Numbered from the stretch's first letter, positions 45,431 through 55,118 are shown. The stretch: DNA of 64,000 bases from Marinobacter sp. EhC06 (GCF_001650915.1 NZ_LXYO01000023.1:186001-250000); one strand, 5' to 3'. The notes: generated from the letters alone by a model not told the origin. Made by a program: numbers and translations.

Positions 45431-47305
45431 ATGCAGGCCGAGCTGGTCGACATCCGCAATCACATGGCTCAATACCCGCCGTTTGACGAGATGACCGAGG
45501 AGCTGCTCGACAGGGTGGTTGGCGACATAGAGGTTGTCTACTTCAAGGCCGGGAGCCAGATCCTGGAACTGGGTGACCCGAGCAGCTGGCTGTTTTACGT
45601 GCGCAGTGGCGCCGTTGAAATCTATCGGCGAACCGGAGAACTCTATAACCGGATCAGTGAAGGTGAGGTCTTTGGCCAGTTTGGTCTTCTGATGAACAGG
45701 AAAGTGCGTTTCCCCGCCAAAGCCCTGGAAGACACCCTGCTATACAAGATCCCCTACGACACCTTCCAATACCTCTGGGAAAACGACGACAACTTCGCCG
45801 ATTTCGTCGAGATTGAAGACCGCAGCCGCCTGCGCTCTGCGGTTTCCCGCCGGGAAAAATCCAACGAGCTGATGACGTCCAAGGTCACGCGGCTGATATC
45901 CCGGGAACCGGTTATGGCACCCTGCACTGTCCGGCTGCAGGAAGCCGCCCGGATCATGACTGAGAACGGTGTGTCCGCGCTGCTATTGATGGATGAGGAA
46001 GGTGAAAAACCTCGACTCCAGGGCATCATCACCGACCGCGACCTGCGTACCCGGGCCCTCAGCGAAGCACTGGCCTCGGAAACTCCCATCAGCGAGATCA
46101 TGTCTGAAGACCTGATCACCATCCGCTCGAACATGTTCATATTTGAAGCCATGCTCACCATGTTGCACAACAACGTGCACCATCTTCCGGTGATGGACGG
46201 AGACGAGGTTCGTGGCGTGATTGCGCTGTCTGACATCGTGAAATACGAGAGCCAGAGCAGCCTGTACCTGGTCAGCAATATCTATCACCAGCAGGATGTA
46301 AAAGGCCTCAAGAAAATCAGCCTGGATGTGCGCGACAGCTTCGTGCGTATGGTGAACGAGGATGCCAACTCCCACATGATTGGCAGCGCCATGGCCGGCA
46401 TCGGCCGCAGCTTTACCCAGCGCCTGCTGGAACTGGGTGAAGAGAAATTTGGGCCACCGCCGGTGCCCTACTGTTTCATGGCCCTTGGCTCCATGGCCCG
46501 GGACGAGCAGCTGGTGGTCACCGACCAGGACAACGCCATGATCCTGGACGACAGCTTTGTGCCGGAAGCCCACGACGAGTACTTCCGGGCGCTGGCCAAG
46601 TTCGTCAGCGATGGACTGGCCGAGTGTGGCTACTCCTATTGCACCGGCGACATCATGGCCACAAACCAGAAATGGCGGCAGCCTCTGAGCGTCTGGAAGG
46701 GCTATTTCACCGACTGGATCGAGAATCCAAAAGCCGAAGCCCTGCTTAACAGCAACATTTTCTTTGACCTGGATGGCATCTACGGCGAGACCGAATTCGC
46801 CGAGCAACTGAAGGCCCTGGTGGCCGAAAAAGCCAGCAACAGCCAGCGGTTCCTTGCAATGATGGCCCGCAACGCCCTGAACCGAACGCCGCCAATTGGC
46901 TTCTTCCGCACCTTCGTGCTGGAAGAAGATGGCAAGCAGCAGAAGACATTCAACCTGAAACGCCGGGGAACGGCGCCCCTGTCTGATCTGATCCGGATCC
47001 ACGCCCTGGCCTGCAAATCCCGCGCACAGAATTCCTTTGAACGCCTCAAGGCCATTGGCAACACCAAGCTCCTGATGGAAGACGATCTTGGCAACCTGAG
47101 GGACGCCCTCGAGTTCATTTCCATTGTACGGATCCGGCATCAGGCCCTGGCGATAGAAGCCGGGCGGGAGCCAGACAACAATGTTCGGCCGGAAGACCTT
47201 TCACCCTTCGAGCGCAGCCATCTCAAGGATGCGTTCCAGGTGGTCAACAATGCCCAGAAATTCCTGAGATTCCGTTACAACGCCCAGGTGGCCCGTAATG
47301 TCTGA
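45431..47305 (+). CDS. cNMP-binding/CBS/DUF294 nucleotidyltransferase-like protein
   Basis: This 624-residue soluble protein has a cyclic-nucleotide-binding fold (about 15-125), a CBS pair (about 145-270; SEIMSEDLITIRSNM, HHLPVMDGDEVRGVIALSDI) and a DUF294 nucleotidyltransferase-like region (about 300-450; ALGSMARDEQLVVTDQDNAMI) with a C-terminal substrate-binding part. The G-S-x-A-R-x-E-q and D-x-D pattern is near the GlnD type. The start at 45431 follows AGGGAG; the longer frame from 45335 is not preferred. It overlaps the exonuclease gene by 8 nt. A role in signal transduction around acetate uptake is seen for relatives, but is not proven. Confidence 0.88.
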   Translation: MQAELVDIRNHMAQYPPFDEMTEELLDRVVGDIEVVYFKAGSQILELGDPSSWLFYVRSGAVEIYRRTGELYNRISEGEVFGQFGLLMNRKVRFPAKALEDTLLYKIPYDTFQYLWENDDNFADFVEIEDRSRLRSAVSRREKSNELMTSKVTRLISREPVMAPCTVRLQEAARIMTENGVSALLLMDEEGEKPRLQGIITDRDLRTRALSEALASETPISEIMSEDLITIRSNMFIFEAMLTMLHNNVHHLPVMDGDEVRGVIALSDIVKYESQSSLYLVSNIYHQQDVKGLKKISLDVRDSFVRMVNEDANSHMIGSAMAGIGRSFTQRLLELGEEKFGPPPVPYCFMALGSMARDEQLVVTDQDNAMILDDSFVPEAHDEYFRALAKFVSDGLAECGYSYCTGDIMATNQKWRQPLSVWKGYFTDWIENPKAEALLNSNIFFDLDGIYGETEFAEQLKALVAEKASNSQRFLAMMARNALNRTPPIGFFRTFVLEEDGKQQKTFNLKRRGTAPLSDLIRIHALACKSRAQNSFERLKAIGNTKLLMEDDLGNLRDALEFISIVRIRHQALAIEAGREPDNNVRPEDLSPFERSHLKDAFQVVNNAQKFLRFRYNAQVARNV

Positions 47306-48026
47306 TGCCTCTTCTGGCGAGCCGTCCGTTCACAGCCTGCCTTGGCCAGAGCAATACCAGGCCCTGGCCCAACAGAGCAAATCCCCGATCCTGAAAGCGT
47401 TTTATGAGAGCGGCTGTCCCTCACCCGATACGCCCATCTCAGAGGTCCGGATGCTGGCCATTGATTTCGAGACCACCGGGCTCGATGCCAGCCAGCACTC
47501 CATTGTCAGCATCGGTCTGGTACCCTTTACTCTGGACGGTATTCAGCTGTCCCAGGCAAAACACTGGGTGGTACGCCCGAAACTGCCCTTGCACCAGACG
47601 TCAGTAACCATCCACGGCATCACCCACAGCGACATCGACGAGGCACCGGATCTGGAAGAGATTCTGGGGGAGTTGTTCAGCTATCTGAACGGCCGCATCC
47701 CGGTGGTTCATTACCGGAACATTGAGCGCTCGTTCCTGGATGTGGCCCTGCGCTGGCGACTCGGCGAGGGCATACGTTTTCCGGTTCTTGATACCATGGC
47801 CATCGAAGCTCACCTGCATCCGGATCGCAACCCTTCCCGGTGGCAACGGCTGATGGGCAAGAAGCCGGTATCAATCCGGTTGGCCGACAGCCGGCTGCGT
47901 TACGGGCTGCCCCATTATGCAGCCCATAACGCTCTGATTGATGCCATTGCCACAGCGGAGTTGTTGCAGGCGCAGATAGTACACCACTTCAGCCGGGACA
48001 CCCGGGTGGCGGATCTTTGGCTATGA
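47298..48026 (+). CDS. DEDDh-type 3'-5' exonuclease (DnaQ-like)
   Basis: This 242-residue protein has the DEDDh exonuclease motifs: IDFETTGLD (D, E), the second D in NIERSFLDVALRW, and H-N-A-L-I-D in the last motif. It is a lone proofreading-type domain without a polymerase. Genes of this kind often follow DUF294 genes, as here with an 8-nt overlap. The true substrate is unknown; it could be nucleotides or small nucleic acids linked to signalling. Confidence 0.87.
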   Translation: MSDASSGEPSVHSLPWPEQYQALAQQSKSPILKAFYESGCPSPDTPISEVRMLAIDFETTGLDASQHSIVSIGLVPFTLDGIQLSQAKHWVVRPKLPLHQTSVTIHGITHSDIDEAPDLEEILGELFSYLNGRIPVVHYRNIERSFLDVALRWRLGEGIRFPVLDTMAIEAHLHPDRNPSRWQRLMGKKPVSIRLADSRLRYGLPHYAAHNALIDAIATAELLQAQIVHHFSRDTRVADLWL

Positions 48027-48033
48027 TGCGGGT

Positions 48034-48063
48034 GTCGGATTACGCTGCGCTAATCCGACCTAC
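48034..48063. repeat. REP-like palindrome
   Basis: GTCGGATTA (48034-48042) and TAATCCGAC (48051-48059) form a perfect 9-bp stem around CGCTGCGC, followed by CTAC. The same family recurs at 56330-56420. It lies between convergent genes and may also end transcripts. Confidence 0.7.
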
Positions 48064-48093
48064 TCGTTAATCCAGCGTGCGTGGGTACTGCCG

Positions 48094-49326
48094 TTACTGG
48101 CTGGCCATGTCGGTTTCCGGTTTGACGTCATCAATCCACTTGCCATAGCCGGCCTGTTCCATGTCCTCCAGGGGGATAAAGTCCATCGCCGCGGAGTTCA
48201 TGCAGTAGCGCAACCCGGTCGGCGCAGGGCCATCGTTGAAGACATGGCCAAGGTGGGAATCCGCGTGGCTGCTGCGGATTTCCGTACGGGTCATGAAGAA
48301 CGAGTTGTCCTCACGTTCCACCACCGCGTCTGGTGTGATCGGCCGGGTAAAGCTCGGCCAGCCGGTACCGGATTTGTACTTGTCGCGGGATGAGAACAGC
48401 GGCTCGCCCGAGACAATATCCACGTAAAGCCCTGGTTTCTTGTTGTCCCAGTATTTGTTGTTGAACGCCGGCTCGGTGCCGTCTTCCTGGGTGACCTCGT
48501 ACTGCATATCGGTCAGGCGCTGCTTGAGCACATCCTGAGCGGGCTTTTCAAAGTTTTCCGGATCGAAGCCACTGCCCATCTGACCGGATTCTGTGCTGGC
48601 GCTTCCATCGCCCACCAGGTCGTCACTGGCGTCCACCGTGGCATTCTCCTGGAACCGGGTGTAATCAAGCTCATAATCTTCGCCATACACCTTCTCGATA
48701 AACTGATAGCGGCCAGAGTTGAAGGTGTAGAAGTTGTAGCGCACCGGGTTCTTGTCGTAATAATCCTGGTGATATTCCTCGGCCGGGTAGAATTTCTTGA
48801 ATGGCACGATTTCGATCACCACAGGTTTCTCGTAAACGCCGGAAGCCTCCAACTCTGCAACGGCCGCTTCGGCCAGGCGCTTCTGCTCAGTGTTATGGTA
48901 GAAAATAGCCGGTCGATACTGCTGGCCACGGTCCACAAACTGCCCCTGATTATCGGTCGGGTCCATCATCCGCCAGAGCGCCTGCAACAAGCCCTCGTAT
49001 GTCATTTCGTTGGGGTCGTAATAGACCTGTACCGCTTCGGTATGGCCAGTCTGCCCCGAGGCAACCTGCTTGTAGGAGGGGCTTGCCTCTTTCCCACCAG
49101 AATAGCCCGAGACGACTTCCACCACGCCCGGCACCCGCTTCTCGTACCCGGCCTCGACACACCAGAAACAACCGCCAGCAAAGGTTGCCACGGCCAGACC
49201 CGGTTGGTCCGGTGCGTATTTGCTCATCTGCGACTCCGACTTTTCGGCAACCGCGTAGGTGGTGAACAGACCAGCTGCAGAGACAAGTGCCACTGCAGAA
49301 AACAAACCCAAAATCTTGCGTTTCAT
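48094..49326 (-). CDS. msrAB: Exported MsrA-MsrB methionine sulfoxide reductase fusion
   Basis: This 410-residue periplasmic protein has a signal peptide (cleavage near YAVAEK), an MsrA domain (about 43-205; catalytic C53 in GGCFWC) and an MsrB domain (about 265-395; [18 protein letters not shown], catalytic C375 in RYCMNSA). The CxxC zinc pairs of many MsrB proteins are absent. It repairs both R and S forms of oxidised methionine, presumably in the envelope. It sits 79 nt after a kinase gene and has a promoter motif shared with the neighbouring regulator gene. Confidence 0.92.
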   Translation of the reverse strand: MKRKILGLFSAVALVSAAGLFTTYAVAEKSESQMSKYAPDQPGLAVATFAGGCFWCVEAGYEKRVPGVVEVVSGYSGGKEASPSYKQVASGQTGHTEAVQVYYDPNEMTYEGLLQALWRMMDPTDNQGQFVDRGQQYRPAIFYHNTEQKRLAEAAVAELEASGVYEKPVVIEIVPFKKFYPAEEYHQDYYDKNPVRYNFYTFNSGRYQFIEKVYGEDYELDYTRFQENATVDASDDLVGDGSASTESGQMGSGFDPENFEKPAQDVLKQRLTDMQYEVTQEDGTEPAFNNKYWDNKKPGLYVDIVSGEPLFSSRDKYKSGTGWPSFTRPITPDAVVEREDNSFFMTRTEIRSSHADSHLGHVFNDGPAPTGLRYCMNSAAMDFIPLEDMEQAGYGKWIDDVKPETDMASQ

Positions 49327-49374
49327 CAGACTTCTCCTTCACGTGATTCCATTCCTACAGCGTAGGGTCGTGGA

Positions 49375-49391
49375 TTCACGAAAACGTTCAC
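49375..49391 (-). promoter_or_regulatory. Candidate operator of msrAB
   Basis: TTCAC-N7-TTCAC (49375-49391) with GAAAACG between the arms lies 49 to 65 nt before the msrAB start. A near copy lies 53 to 69 nt before the regulator start at 51624. On the coding strand both read GTGAA...GTTTT...GTGA. Confidence 0.5.
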
Positions 49392-49405
49392 CAGGTGTTA
49401 CGAAT

Positions 49406-50905
49406 TCATAACGCTGTGGATTTTTCGCCGCCCGGCACGAAACTCTCGCCGGCCAGGGGCAGCCAGACGCTGAAAGCGGCGCCACCGGCATTGCGGACAG
49501 AGAGTTTCCCCTGTTGCAGCGACACCATTCTCTGGGCAATCGCGAGCCCAAGCCCGGCATGGCCTGTCCTCGAAGCGCCTGCGGCCTGGTAAAAGGGTTC
49601 GAAGACGTGTTCCAGGTCCGCCTCATCGATGCCGGGGCCAGCGTCCGCAACGGTAATCTCCGCACCGCCGTCCCGTTCGGAAACACTCAGTGTGATCTCC
49701 GTGTCCTGTGGCGAATGGCTGATGGCATTGCTGATCAGGTTATCCAATACCCGCTCGGTCATGGCGATGTCCGCCAGCACCTGGACCGGCGCCACGGAGA
49801 CAATCGACAGGGCAACGCCTGCACGCTCCGCCTCCGGATGGTGTTTCTGCACCACATCATGCAAGAGCTCGGCAACCACAAACGGTTCCGTCTTCGGCTG
49901 CTTCTCACGGGCATCCAGTGCCGCAAGCTCAAACAGTTCTTCCACCAGGCGACCAAGCCGGTGGCTTTCAGACAGGGCCACATCCAGGAAGCGTGCCCGC
50001 TCCTCGGGGACAAGCGTGTCCTGTTTCAGGCGCAAGGCTTCAATGTAACCCTGGATGGATGCCAGTGGCGTTCTCAGGTCATGGGAGACCTGGGCAACCA
50101 GTTGCCGGCGCTGGGCATCCTTGTGCTTCAGGAGATCCAGCTGGGCGACAATCCGCTGTGCCATCTGATCAAACCGGGCGGCCAGGTAATCAATGTCATC
50201 ACCCTTGCCGGCAACCGCCGCTGTGCTCTCCGAAGACATCCCCCGCTCAAAGGATTCCACCCGCTCGGTCAGCCGCGACAGCCGACGCGTCAGCAGCCGG
50301 AAAAAAACCAGGCCCGCCAGCAAACCGACAAACAGGCTCACGGCGAGCGCTCCGGCGCCCATCTGCAGAAGGCGGTTACTGTGCACCATGCTCTCTGCCA
50401 GATCGTATTCCTCCCCGCGCAGAACCACGTAAAGGTAACCCGTTGGATCCTCTGCCGATGGCACCGGCGTTACCGAGAAGACTTTTCGACGGTCGTGGCT
50501 GCGCGGGTCATCGCCGGGCAGCGGATAGGCTTCGGGGGTTTCAAGCAGGGTCCGAATGGGCTCCAGGGACACCCGGTTGCGCTTGATCTTGTTCGGGTCC
50601 GCCGAGTAGGAAAGGATGTTGCCGTCGGTATCCAGAAGATAGATCTCGATGCTGGGATTGATCGTCATGTACAGCTCGAAAAGCTGCTTCAAAGCGTCGC
50701 GGTTGAGTTCGCCATCGGTTACCAGGTTTCGGTCCGACACCAGATTGCGGGCAAGATCCCGGTTCAGTTGCTGGTTAACCGCGGCCGAGTATTCCCGCAC
50801 CGAAGACAGACTCAGAAAAGTGAAGAGCCCGCCCACCACGAGCAGCAACAGGAACAGACCAATGGCCAGCCGAGCATAGAGGGTTCGGAATACAGACAGG
50901 GCCAT
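49406..50905 (-). CDS. Sensor histidine kinase of the msrAB-linked system
   Basis: This 499-residue kinase has membrane helices near 13-33 and 178-200, a periplasmic PAS/CACHE-like domain (IEIYLLDTDGNILSYS), HAMP, the H-box QLVAQVSHDLRTPLAS and ATPase motifs NLISNAISHSP, DAGPGIDEA and GHAGLGLAIAQRM. The ATG at 50905 comes 2 nt after the regulator stop; a TTG at 50911 is an alternative. It is probably a sensor of envelope oxidation given the msrAB neighbour. Confidence 0.9.
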   Translation of the reverse strand: MALSVFRTLYARLAIGLFLLLLVVGGLFTFLSLSSVREYSAAVNQQLNRDLARNLVSDRNLVTDGELNRDALKQLFELYMTINPSIEIYLLDTDGNILSYSADPNKIKRNRVSLEPIRTLLETPEAYPLPGDDPRSHDRRKVFSVTPVPSAEDPTGYLYVVLRGEEYDLAESMVHSNRLLQMGAGALAVSLFVGLLAGLVFFRLLTRRLSRLTERVESFERGMSSESTAAVAGKGDDIDYLAARFDQMAQRIVAQLDLLKHKDAQRRQLVAQVSHDLRTPLASIQGYIEALRLKQDTLVPEERARFLDVALSESHRLGRLVEELFELAALDAREKQPKTEPFVVAELLHDVVQKHHPEAERAGVALSIVSVAPVQVLADIAMTERVLDNLISNAISHSPQDTEITLSVSERDGGAEITVADAGPGIDEADLEHVFEPFYQAAGASRTGHAGLGLAIAQRMVSLQQGKLSVRNAGGAAFSVWLPLAGESFVPGGEKSTAL

Positions 50906-50907
50906 GA

Positions 50908-51624
50908 TCAATCCATGAACCGATAGCCAACACCCCAGACTGTCTGGACGTATCGGGGCTCGGCGGGGTCGGCTTCAATCTTGTTACGCAGGCGGTTGAT
51001 GTGGGTGTTCACGGTGTGCTCATAACCCTCATGGTTGTAGCCCCAGACAGCATCAAGTAACTGTGCCCGGCTGAATACCCGGCCCCGATGGGACGCAAAG
51101 TGCCAGAGCAGGTCAAACTCACGGGCGGTCAGATCCACTTCCCGATCGTCCACATAAACCCGCCGGCGAACCGGATCAATTTTCAGACCGTCCACCTGAA
51201 TCTCTTCAACGTCCTTGCTTGCAGACGAACCCTGAGAGAGGGCGTCGACCCGACGAAAAAGGGCTTTGATGCGGGCCGCAAGTTCCGCCACGCTGAACGG
51301 TTTTGTCAGGTAGTCATCCGCCCCCATCTCCAGGCCCAGAACCCGGTCCAGCTCCGTGCTCTTTGCGGTAAGCATCAAAACGGGCACATAGCCCGGGCAG
51401 GCACGTATCTCGCGGCACACCGCCAGACCATCCAGGCCGGGCAGCATCAGATCCAGGATCACCAGATCAATGCCACCCTCACGGAACCGCTCCAGACCGG
51501 TATCGCCCCTATCCACCAGAACGGCCTTCATGCCCAGATCCGACACCTGCATGCGCACCAGCTCACCGATGCCGGGGTTGTCTTCGATAATCAGTACCGT
51601 TCGCGTCATGGTCTCGTGGTTCAT
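50908..51624 (-). CDS. OmpR-family response regulator of the msrAB-linked system
   Basis: This 238-residue regulator has a receiver domain (phospho-acceptor in LVILDLMLPGLDG, lysine in LTKPF) and a winged-helix domain (VDLTAREFDLLWHFASHRGRVFSRAQLLDAVWGYNHEGYEHTVNTHINRLRNKI type, shown here only in part by motif). Starts at 51624 and 51609 are possible; the first has AAGG near it. It heads the regulator-kinase pair and carries the TCACA direct repeat before it. Confidence 0.92.
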   Translation of the reverse strand: MNHETMTRTVLIIEDNPGIGELVRMQVSDLGMKAVLVDRGDTGLERFREGGIDLVILDLMLPGLDGLAVCREIRACPGYVPVLMLTAKSTELDRVLGLEMGADDYLTKPFSVAELAARIKALFRRVDALSQGSSASKDVEEIQVDGLKIDPVRRRVYVDDREVDLTAREFDLLWHFASHRGRVFSRAQLLDAVWGYNHEGYEHTVNTHINRLRNKIEADPAEPRYVQTVWGVGYRFMD

Positions 51625-51676
51625 TGCCTTCGCCGCTGGCTTTCGTTGCTTTCAGAGCAGAGTGTAGGCGGAAAAG

Positions 51677-51693
51677 TTCACAAAACCATCACA
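51677..51693 (-). promoter_or_regulatory. Candidate autoregulatory site of the response regulator
   Basis: TTCACAAAACCATCACA (51677-51693) is a TCACA direct repeat with 11-nt period, the type used by OmpR-family dimers. It resembles the site at 49375 before msrAB. Confidence 0.5.
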
Positions 51694-51769
51694 GGGCCTC
51701 GAAACCGCGCGCATAGCCGGCTCCGGGTTTAGCCGTTAAAATGAATCCAAATTCCGGCACGAGGTTTCA

Positions 51770-52351
51770 GTGGCAGACAAGACCGTAACCAGGGCAACAC
51801 CCGCCGACGCGTTCAAGCGGGCACGCCGCATGTGGCTGAAAGGTGAGCGCATTCACCTGGCACCGCTGGCTGATGAGCTCGGAATTGGCCGCGCCACCTT
51901 GTTTCGCTGGGTGGGCAACAAGGATCTGCTGATCGGCGAGATTCTCTGGTCCCTGTACGAACCCCTCTGGCGCCAGGCCATGGCGGAAACTCCCGGCATG
52001 GGAGTGGACTATATCGTCGGCGTGTACCGACGCACCAATTCCACCATCCTGCACTTCGAGCCGCTGCGGCGATTCATCAACCAGGACCCGGAATACGCCC
52101 TGAAGATCCTCACGTCATCGCAGTCGATCCTGCATACCCGAACGGTAGAGACCAACACCCGGATGTTGAAAGACCAGGTTGCGGCCGGGCATATCAAGCC
52201 GCCGATGAATATTTTCAGCCTGTCTTACTTCATGATCCGACTGGCAGAGTCCTGCCTGTACAGCGACATCATTGCCGGGCGGGAGCCAAGGGAGGCGGAA
52301 TTGGAGGATGCCTGTACGGCTGTGCGGATTTTGCTTGGGGGGAAGGCCTAG
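51770..52351 (+). CDS. TetR-family regulator with QsdR-like C-terminal domain
   Basis: This 193-residue regulator has an N-terminal helix-turn-helix (LAPLADELGIGRATLFRWVGNKDLL) and a C-terminal ligand-binding region (GVDYIVGVYRRTNSTILHFEPLRRFINQDPEYALKIL) of the QsdR type. It starts with GTG at 51770 with GAGG 7 nt before. The target is unknown; the aldehyde/alcohol dehydrogenase genes 160 nt to the right point the other way (convergent), so they are a weak candidate. Confidence 0.82.
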   Translation: MADKTVTRATPADAFKRARRMWLKGERIHLAPLADELGIGRATLFRWVGNKDLLIGEILWSLYEPLWRQAMAETPGMGVDYIVGVYRRTNSTILHFEPLRRFINQDPEYALKILTSSQSILHTRTVETNTRMLKDQVAAGHIKPPMNIFSLSYFMIRLAESCLYSDIIAGREPREAELEDACTAVRILLGGKA

Positions 52352-52383
52352 GGCTTACAGGCTTTGGGGGCTGGCCCCGAGGC

Positions 52384-52456
52384 GGGGGTGTCTTTTCTTC
52401 TGGGAAAAACAACTCGCTTCGCTCAGACATTTTTTCCCGGCAGAAAAGACACCCCC
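52384..52456. repeat. Long hairpin between convergent genes
   Basis: The arms at 52384-52409 and 52431-52456 (26 nt each) match as an inverted repeat at 24 of 26 positions. The 21-nt loop contains CGCTTCG. A/T tracts lie at the inner arm ends. It lies between the convergent TetR and aldehyde dehydrogenase genes and may end both transcripts, but it is much longer than an ordinary terminator and may be a mobile repeat. Confidence 0.8.
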
Positions 52457-52513
52457 ACCCCGTGGCCGATCTAACTCTCAGGGCCACCGATCGGCAGCCC
52501 AGGCTATCAGCAT

Positions 52514-53929
52514 TTACAGCTGCAAAGACCGGATTTCCAGAAACTCCTCCAGGCCCCACTTACCGAATTCGCGGCCAATACCAGAGTGACCGAAGCCGCC
52601 AAACGGCGCCATCGGGTTAAACGCACCACCGTTCACGAATACCTGGCCGGTGCGCAGCTTGCTGGCAATTTTCTTGGCCTTGGCGTCGTCGCCGGACCAG
52701 ACCGCACCAGATAGCCCGTACTGGGTGCCGTTGGCGATTTTCACCGCTTCGGCTTCGTCGTTGTATGGGATCACGCACAGCACCGGCCCGAAAATTTCCT
52801 CCTGGGCGATGCGGCTGTCCGGTTTTACGTTGCCGAAGACGGTCGCCTTGACGAAGTAACCCTTGTCACAACCCTCGGGCGCCTCGGGCCCACCAGCAAC
52901 CAGCTTGGCACCTTCCTGGATACCCAGTTTGATGTAATCGATCACCTTGTCGCGCTGCTGGGCTGAGGACAACGGGCCCAGGCGGGTGGTTTCTTCCAGC
53001 GGATTGCCCGGGGTCATTTTTGCCACGGCAGCGGCGGCCAGTTCGCAGGCTTCATCGTGCTTGTCGGCCGGAACCAGCATGCGGGTGAGTGCGGTGCAGG
53101 TCTGGCCGGAGTTCAGCAGGCAGTTGTTGATCGTGCCTTTGACGGCTGCCGCCAGGTCGGCATCCGGAAGGATGACGGAGGCGGATTTGCCACCCATCTC
53201 CAGGGCGAAGCGTTTGAAGTCATCGGCTGCGGCGTGGGCGATCAGGTTGCCGGTGCGGGTAGAACCGGTGAAGGACACCATGCGCACATCCGGGTGCTTG
53301 ATCAGGGTGTCACCAACGGTGTGGCCATAGCCGCACACCATGTTGAACACGCCCTTGGGCAGGTCTGTGCCATCCAGGATCTCGGCAAGGATAAACGCCG
53401 TCTGGGGGGCGATCTCCGAAGGCTTGAGTACCACGGTGCAACCGGCCGCAATCGCCGGGACGATCTTCAGGATCACCTGATGCAGGGGGTAGTTCCAGGG
53501 GGTAATGCAGCCAACCACACCAACCGGGGCATATTGCACCTCGGAATTGCCGGACTGTTCGGTAAACGGGAAGTCCGGCAGCAGTTTCAGGTAGCTCTTG
53601 GTTACCGCGGCCGGCATACCGGCCTGGATCGGCGTGGCAAGTTTGATGGGCATGCCCACTTCCCGGCAGACGGTTTCGGCAATTTCCGGAGCGCGTTCTT
53701 TCAGGCCCGCGTGCAGCTGTTCCAGCACCTTGATCCGTTCTTCCAGGGTGCTTTCCGACCAGCTTTCAAACGCCGCATCGGCGGCGGCAATGGCCTGTTC
53801 CATCTCATCCGCGCCGGCGGCGGGCACCCGGGCAATCACGTCACCGGTGCCAGCTTCGTGAACGTCGATCATGTCACCGGCCCAGCTAACCCATTGACCG
53901 TTGATGTAGTTCCTGTTCAGCTCGTTCAT
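52514..53929 (-). CDS. NAD(P)-dependent aldehyde dehydrogenase
   Basis: This 471-residue enzyme of the ALDH superfamily has FTGSTRTGNLIAHAA (cofactor site), the general base Glu in ALEMGGKSA, the catalytic Cys in NSGQTCTAL and EEIFGPVLCVI. The start at 53929 has AAGGGGGAAGC; the longer frame from 53989 is a shadow. It lies 10 nt after the alcohol dehydrogenase gene on the same strand, which makes a likely alcohol to acid sequence. The substrate is not readable. Confidence 0.93.
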   Translation of the reverse strand: MNELNRNYINGQWVSWAGDMIDVHEAGTGDVIARVPAAGADEMEQAIAAADAAFESWSESTLEERIKVLEQLHAGLKERAPEIAETVCREVGMPIKLATPIQAGMPAAVTKSYLKLLPDFPFTEQSGNSEVQYAPVGVVGCITPWNYPLHQVILKIVPAIAAGCTVVLKPSEIAPQTAFILAEILDGTDLPKGVFNMVCGYGHTVGDTLIKHPDVRMVSFTGSTRTGNLIAHAAADDFKRFALEMGGKSASVILPDADLAAAVKGTINNCLLNSGQTCTALTRMLVPADKHDEACELAAAAVAKMTPGNPLEETTRLGPLSSAQQRDKVIDYIKLGIQEGAKLVAGGPEAPEGCDKGYFVKATVFGNVKPDSRIAQEEIFGPVLCVIPYNDEAEAVKIANGTQYGLSGAVWSGDDAKAKKIASKLRTGQVFVNGGAFNPMAPFGGFGHSGIGREFGKWGLEEFLEIRSLQL

Positions 53930-53939
53930 GCTTCCCCCT

Positions 53940-55046
53940 TCATTCAAATACGATAACGCCTCGGGCGTTCTTGCCTGCCACCATATCATCGAACGCCTGT
54001 GCGGCTTCTTCTATGGGGTAGGTCCGGGTAACCAGTTCATCCAGCTTGAGTTTACCAGCCTTGTAAAGACCCAGGATCCTGGGGAAATCGTGCTGCGGCC
54101 TTGCCGAGCCCAGCCAGCTGCCTTTCAGGGTGCGCTCATCCGCTGGCAACGTCAGTGTGGTCAGCGTGGTCTTGTCTTTCGGATCCGCCACACCCACCAC
54201 GACGGCGGTACCACCACGGCCGAGACTCTTGTAGGCCTGTTCGACCACCGGCCCGGCGCCTACGCATTCGAAGGCGTAGTCAACGCCGCCGGTCAGTTTC
54301 TTTACGGCTTTAGCTGCGTCTTCCACCTCATTGATATTCACGGTGTGGGTAGCGCCAAATTCTTTCGCCATCTCCAGCTTTTTGGGGTTGCTGTCCACCG
54401 CCACGATCATCTCGGCGCCAGCGGTGACACAGCCCTGGATGGCATTGAGACCAACGCCACCGATGCCAAACACGGCGGCGCGTGAGCCGGGTTCAAGCTT
54501 TGCCGTGTTGAACACGGCGCCCACACCAGTCATCACGGCACAGCCCACCAGGGCGGCGTTCTGCATGGGCACGGTTTCATCCACCTTGACGCAATTGTCC
54601 ACGTGCATGGTGGCGAACTCGGCCATCACGCCACAGGCGCCGAAAACGTTCAGTGGCTCGCCGTCCGCACCCTTGGTTCTGACCGTGCCATCAGGCAGGT
54701 TGAACATGGCCTTGCGGGCGTTTTCGCACAGCACCGGACGGCCACGAACACACTGGCTGCATTTGCCGCACATGGAGATAAACGTGCTCACCACATGGTC
54801 GCCTTCCTTGAAGGCAGTGACGCCCTCACCGACTTCGACAACCACGCCGGCGGCTTCATGGCCCAATACAAGGGGAGGCGGATAGGGAATCTTGCCCGTG
54901 GTGGCGGACAGATCGCTGTGGCAAACGCCGCAGGCCGCGATCTTGATGGTGATTTCATCCCGCTTGGGGCCTTCCACCGTGATGGTTTCCACCTGAACGG
55001 GCTGCCCCCATTCCCGGCAGACGACTGCTTTGGCTTGTCTGTCCAT
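53940..55046 (-). CDS. Zinc-dependent alcohol dehydrogenase
   Basis: This 368-residue medium-chain dehydrogenase has catalytic zinc ligands in ACGVCHSD and GHEAAG, the structural zinc set of four Cys (CGKCSQCVRGRPVLC) and the cofactor motif GIGGVGLNAIQG. It resembles Rxyl_3153/class III-like ADHs rather than glutathione-formaldehyde enzymes. An Asp after beta-2 (AVDSNPKK) favours NAD. It is the gene before the aldehyde dehydrogenase and 72 nt after the thiolase. Confidence 0.92.
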   Translation of the reverse strand: MDRQAKAVVCREWGQPVQVETITVEGPKRDEITIKIAACGVCHSDLSATTGKIPYPPPLVLGHEAAGVVVEVGEGVTAFKEGDHVVSTFISMCGKCSQCVRGRPVLCENARKAMFNLPDGTVRTKGADGEPLNVFGACGVMAEFATMHVDNCVKVDETVPMQNAALVGCAVMTGVGAVFNTAKLEPGSRAAVFGIGGVGLNAIQGCVTAGAEMIVAVDSNPKKLEMAKEFGATHTVNINEVEDAAKAVKKLTGGVDYAFECVGAGPVVEQAYKSLGRGGTAVVVGVADPKDKTTLTTLTLPADERTLKGSWLGSARPQHDFPRILGLYKAGKLKLDELVTRTYPIEEAAQAFDDMVAGKNARGVIVFE

Positions 55047-55118
55047 GCTGATCCCCTTTTGGTGAACAAGGGGTCAGAAGAACGCTTTCTTCCGACCCCG
55101 ATTTCATTCAGGCCGGCT

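Noticed and set aside
45983..47140. A 385-codon open frame on the minus strand
   Set aside because: It is the antisense shadow of the DUF294 gene, which has clear domains; the shadow has no recognisable motif.
49514..50926. A 470-codon open frame on the plus strand
   Set aside because: It is antisense to the sensor kinase with full H-box and ATPase motifs; no family resemblance in the shadow.
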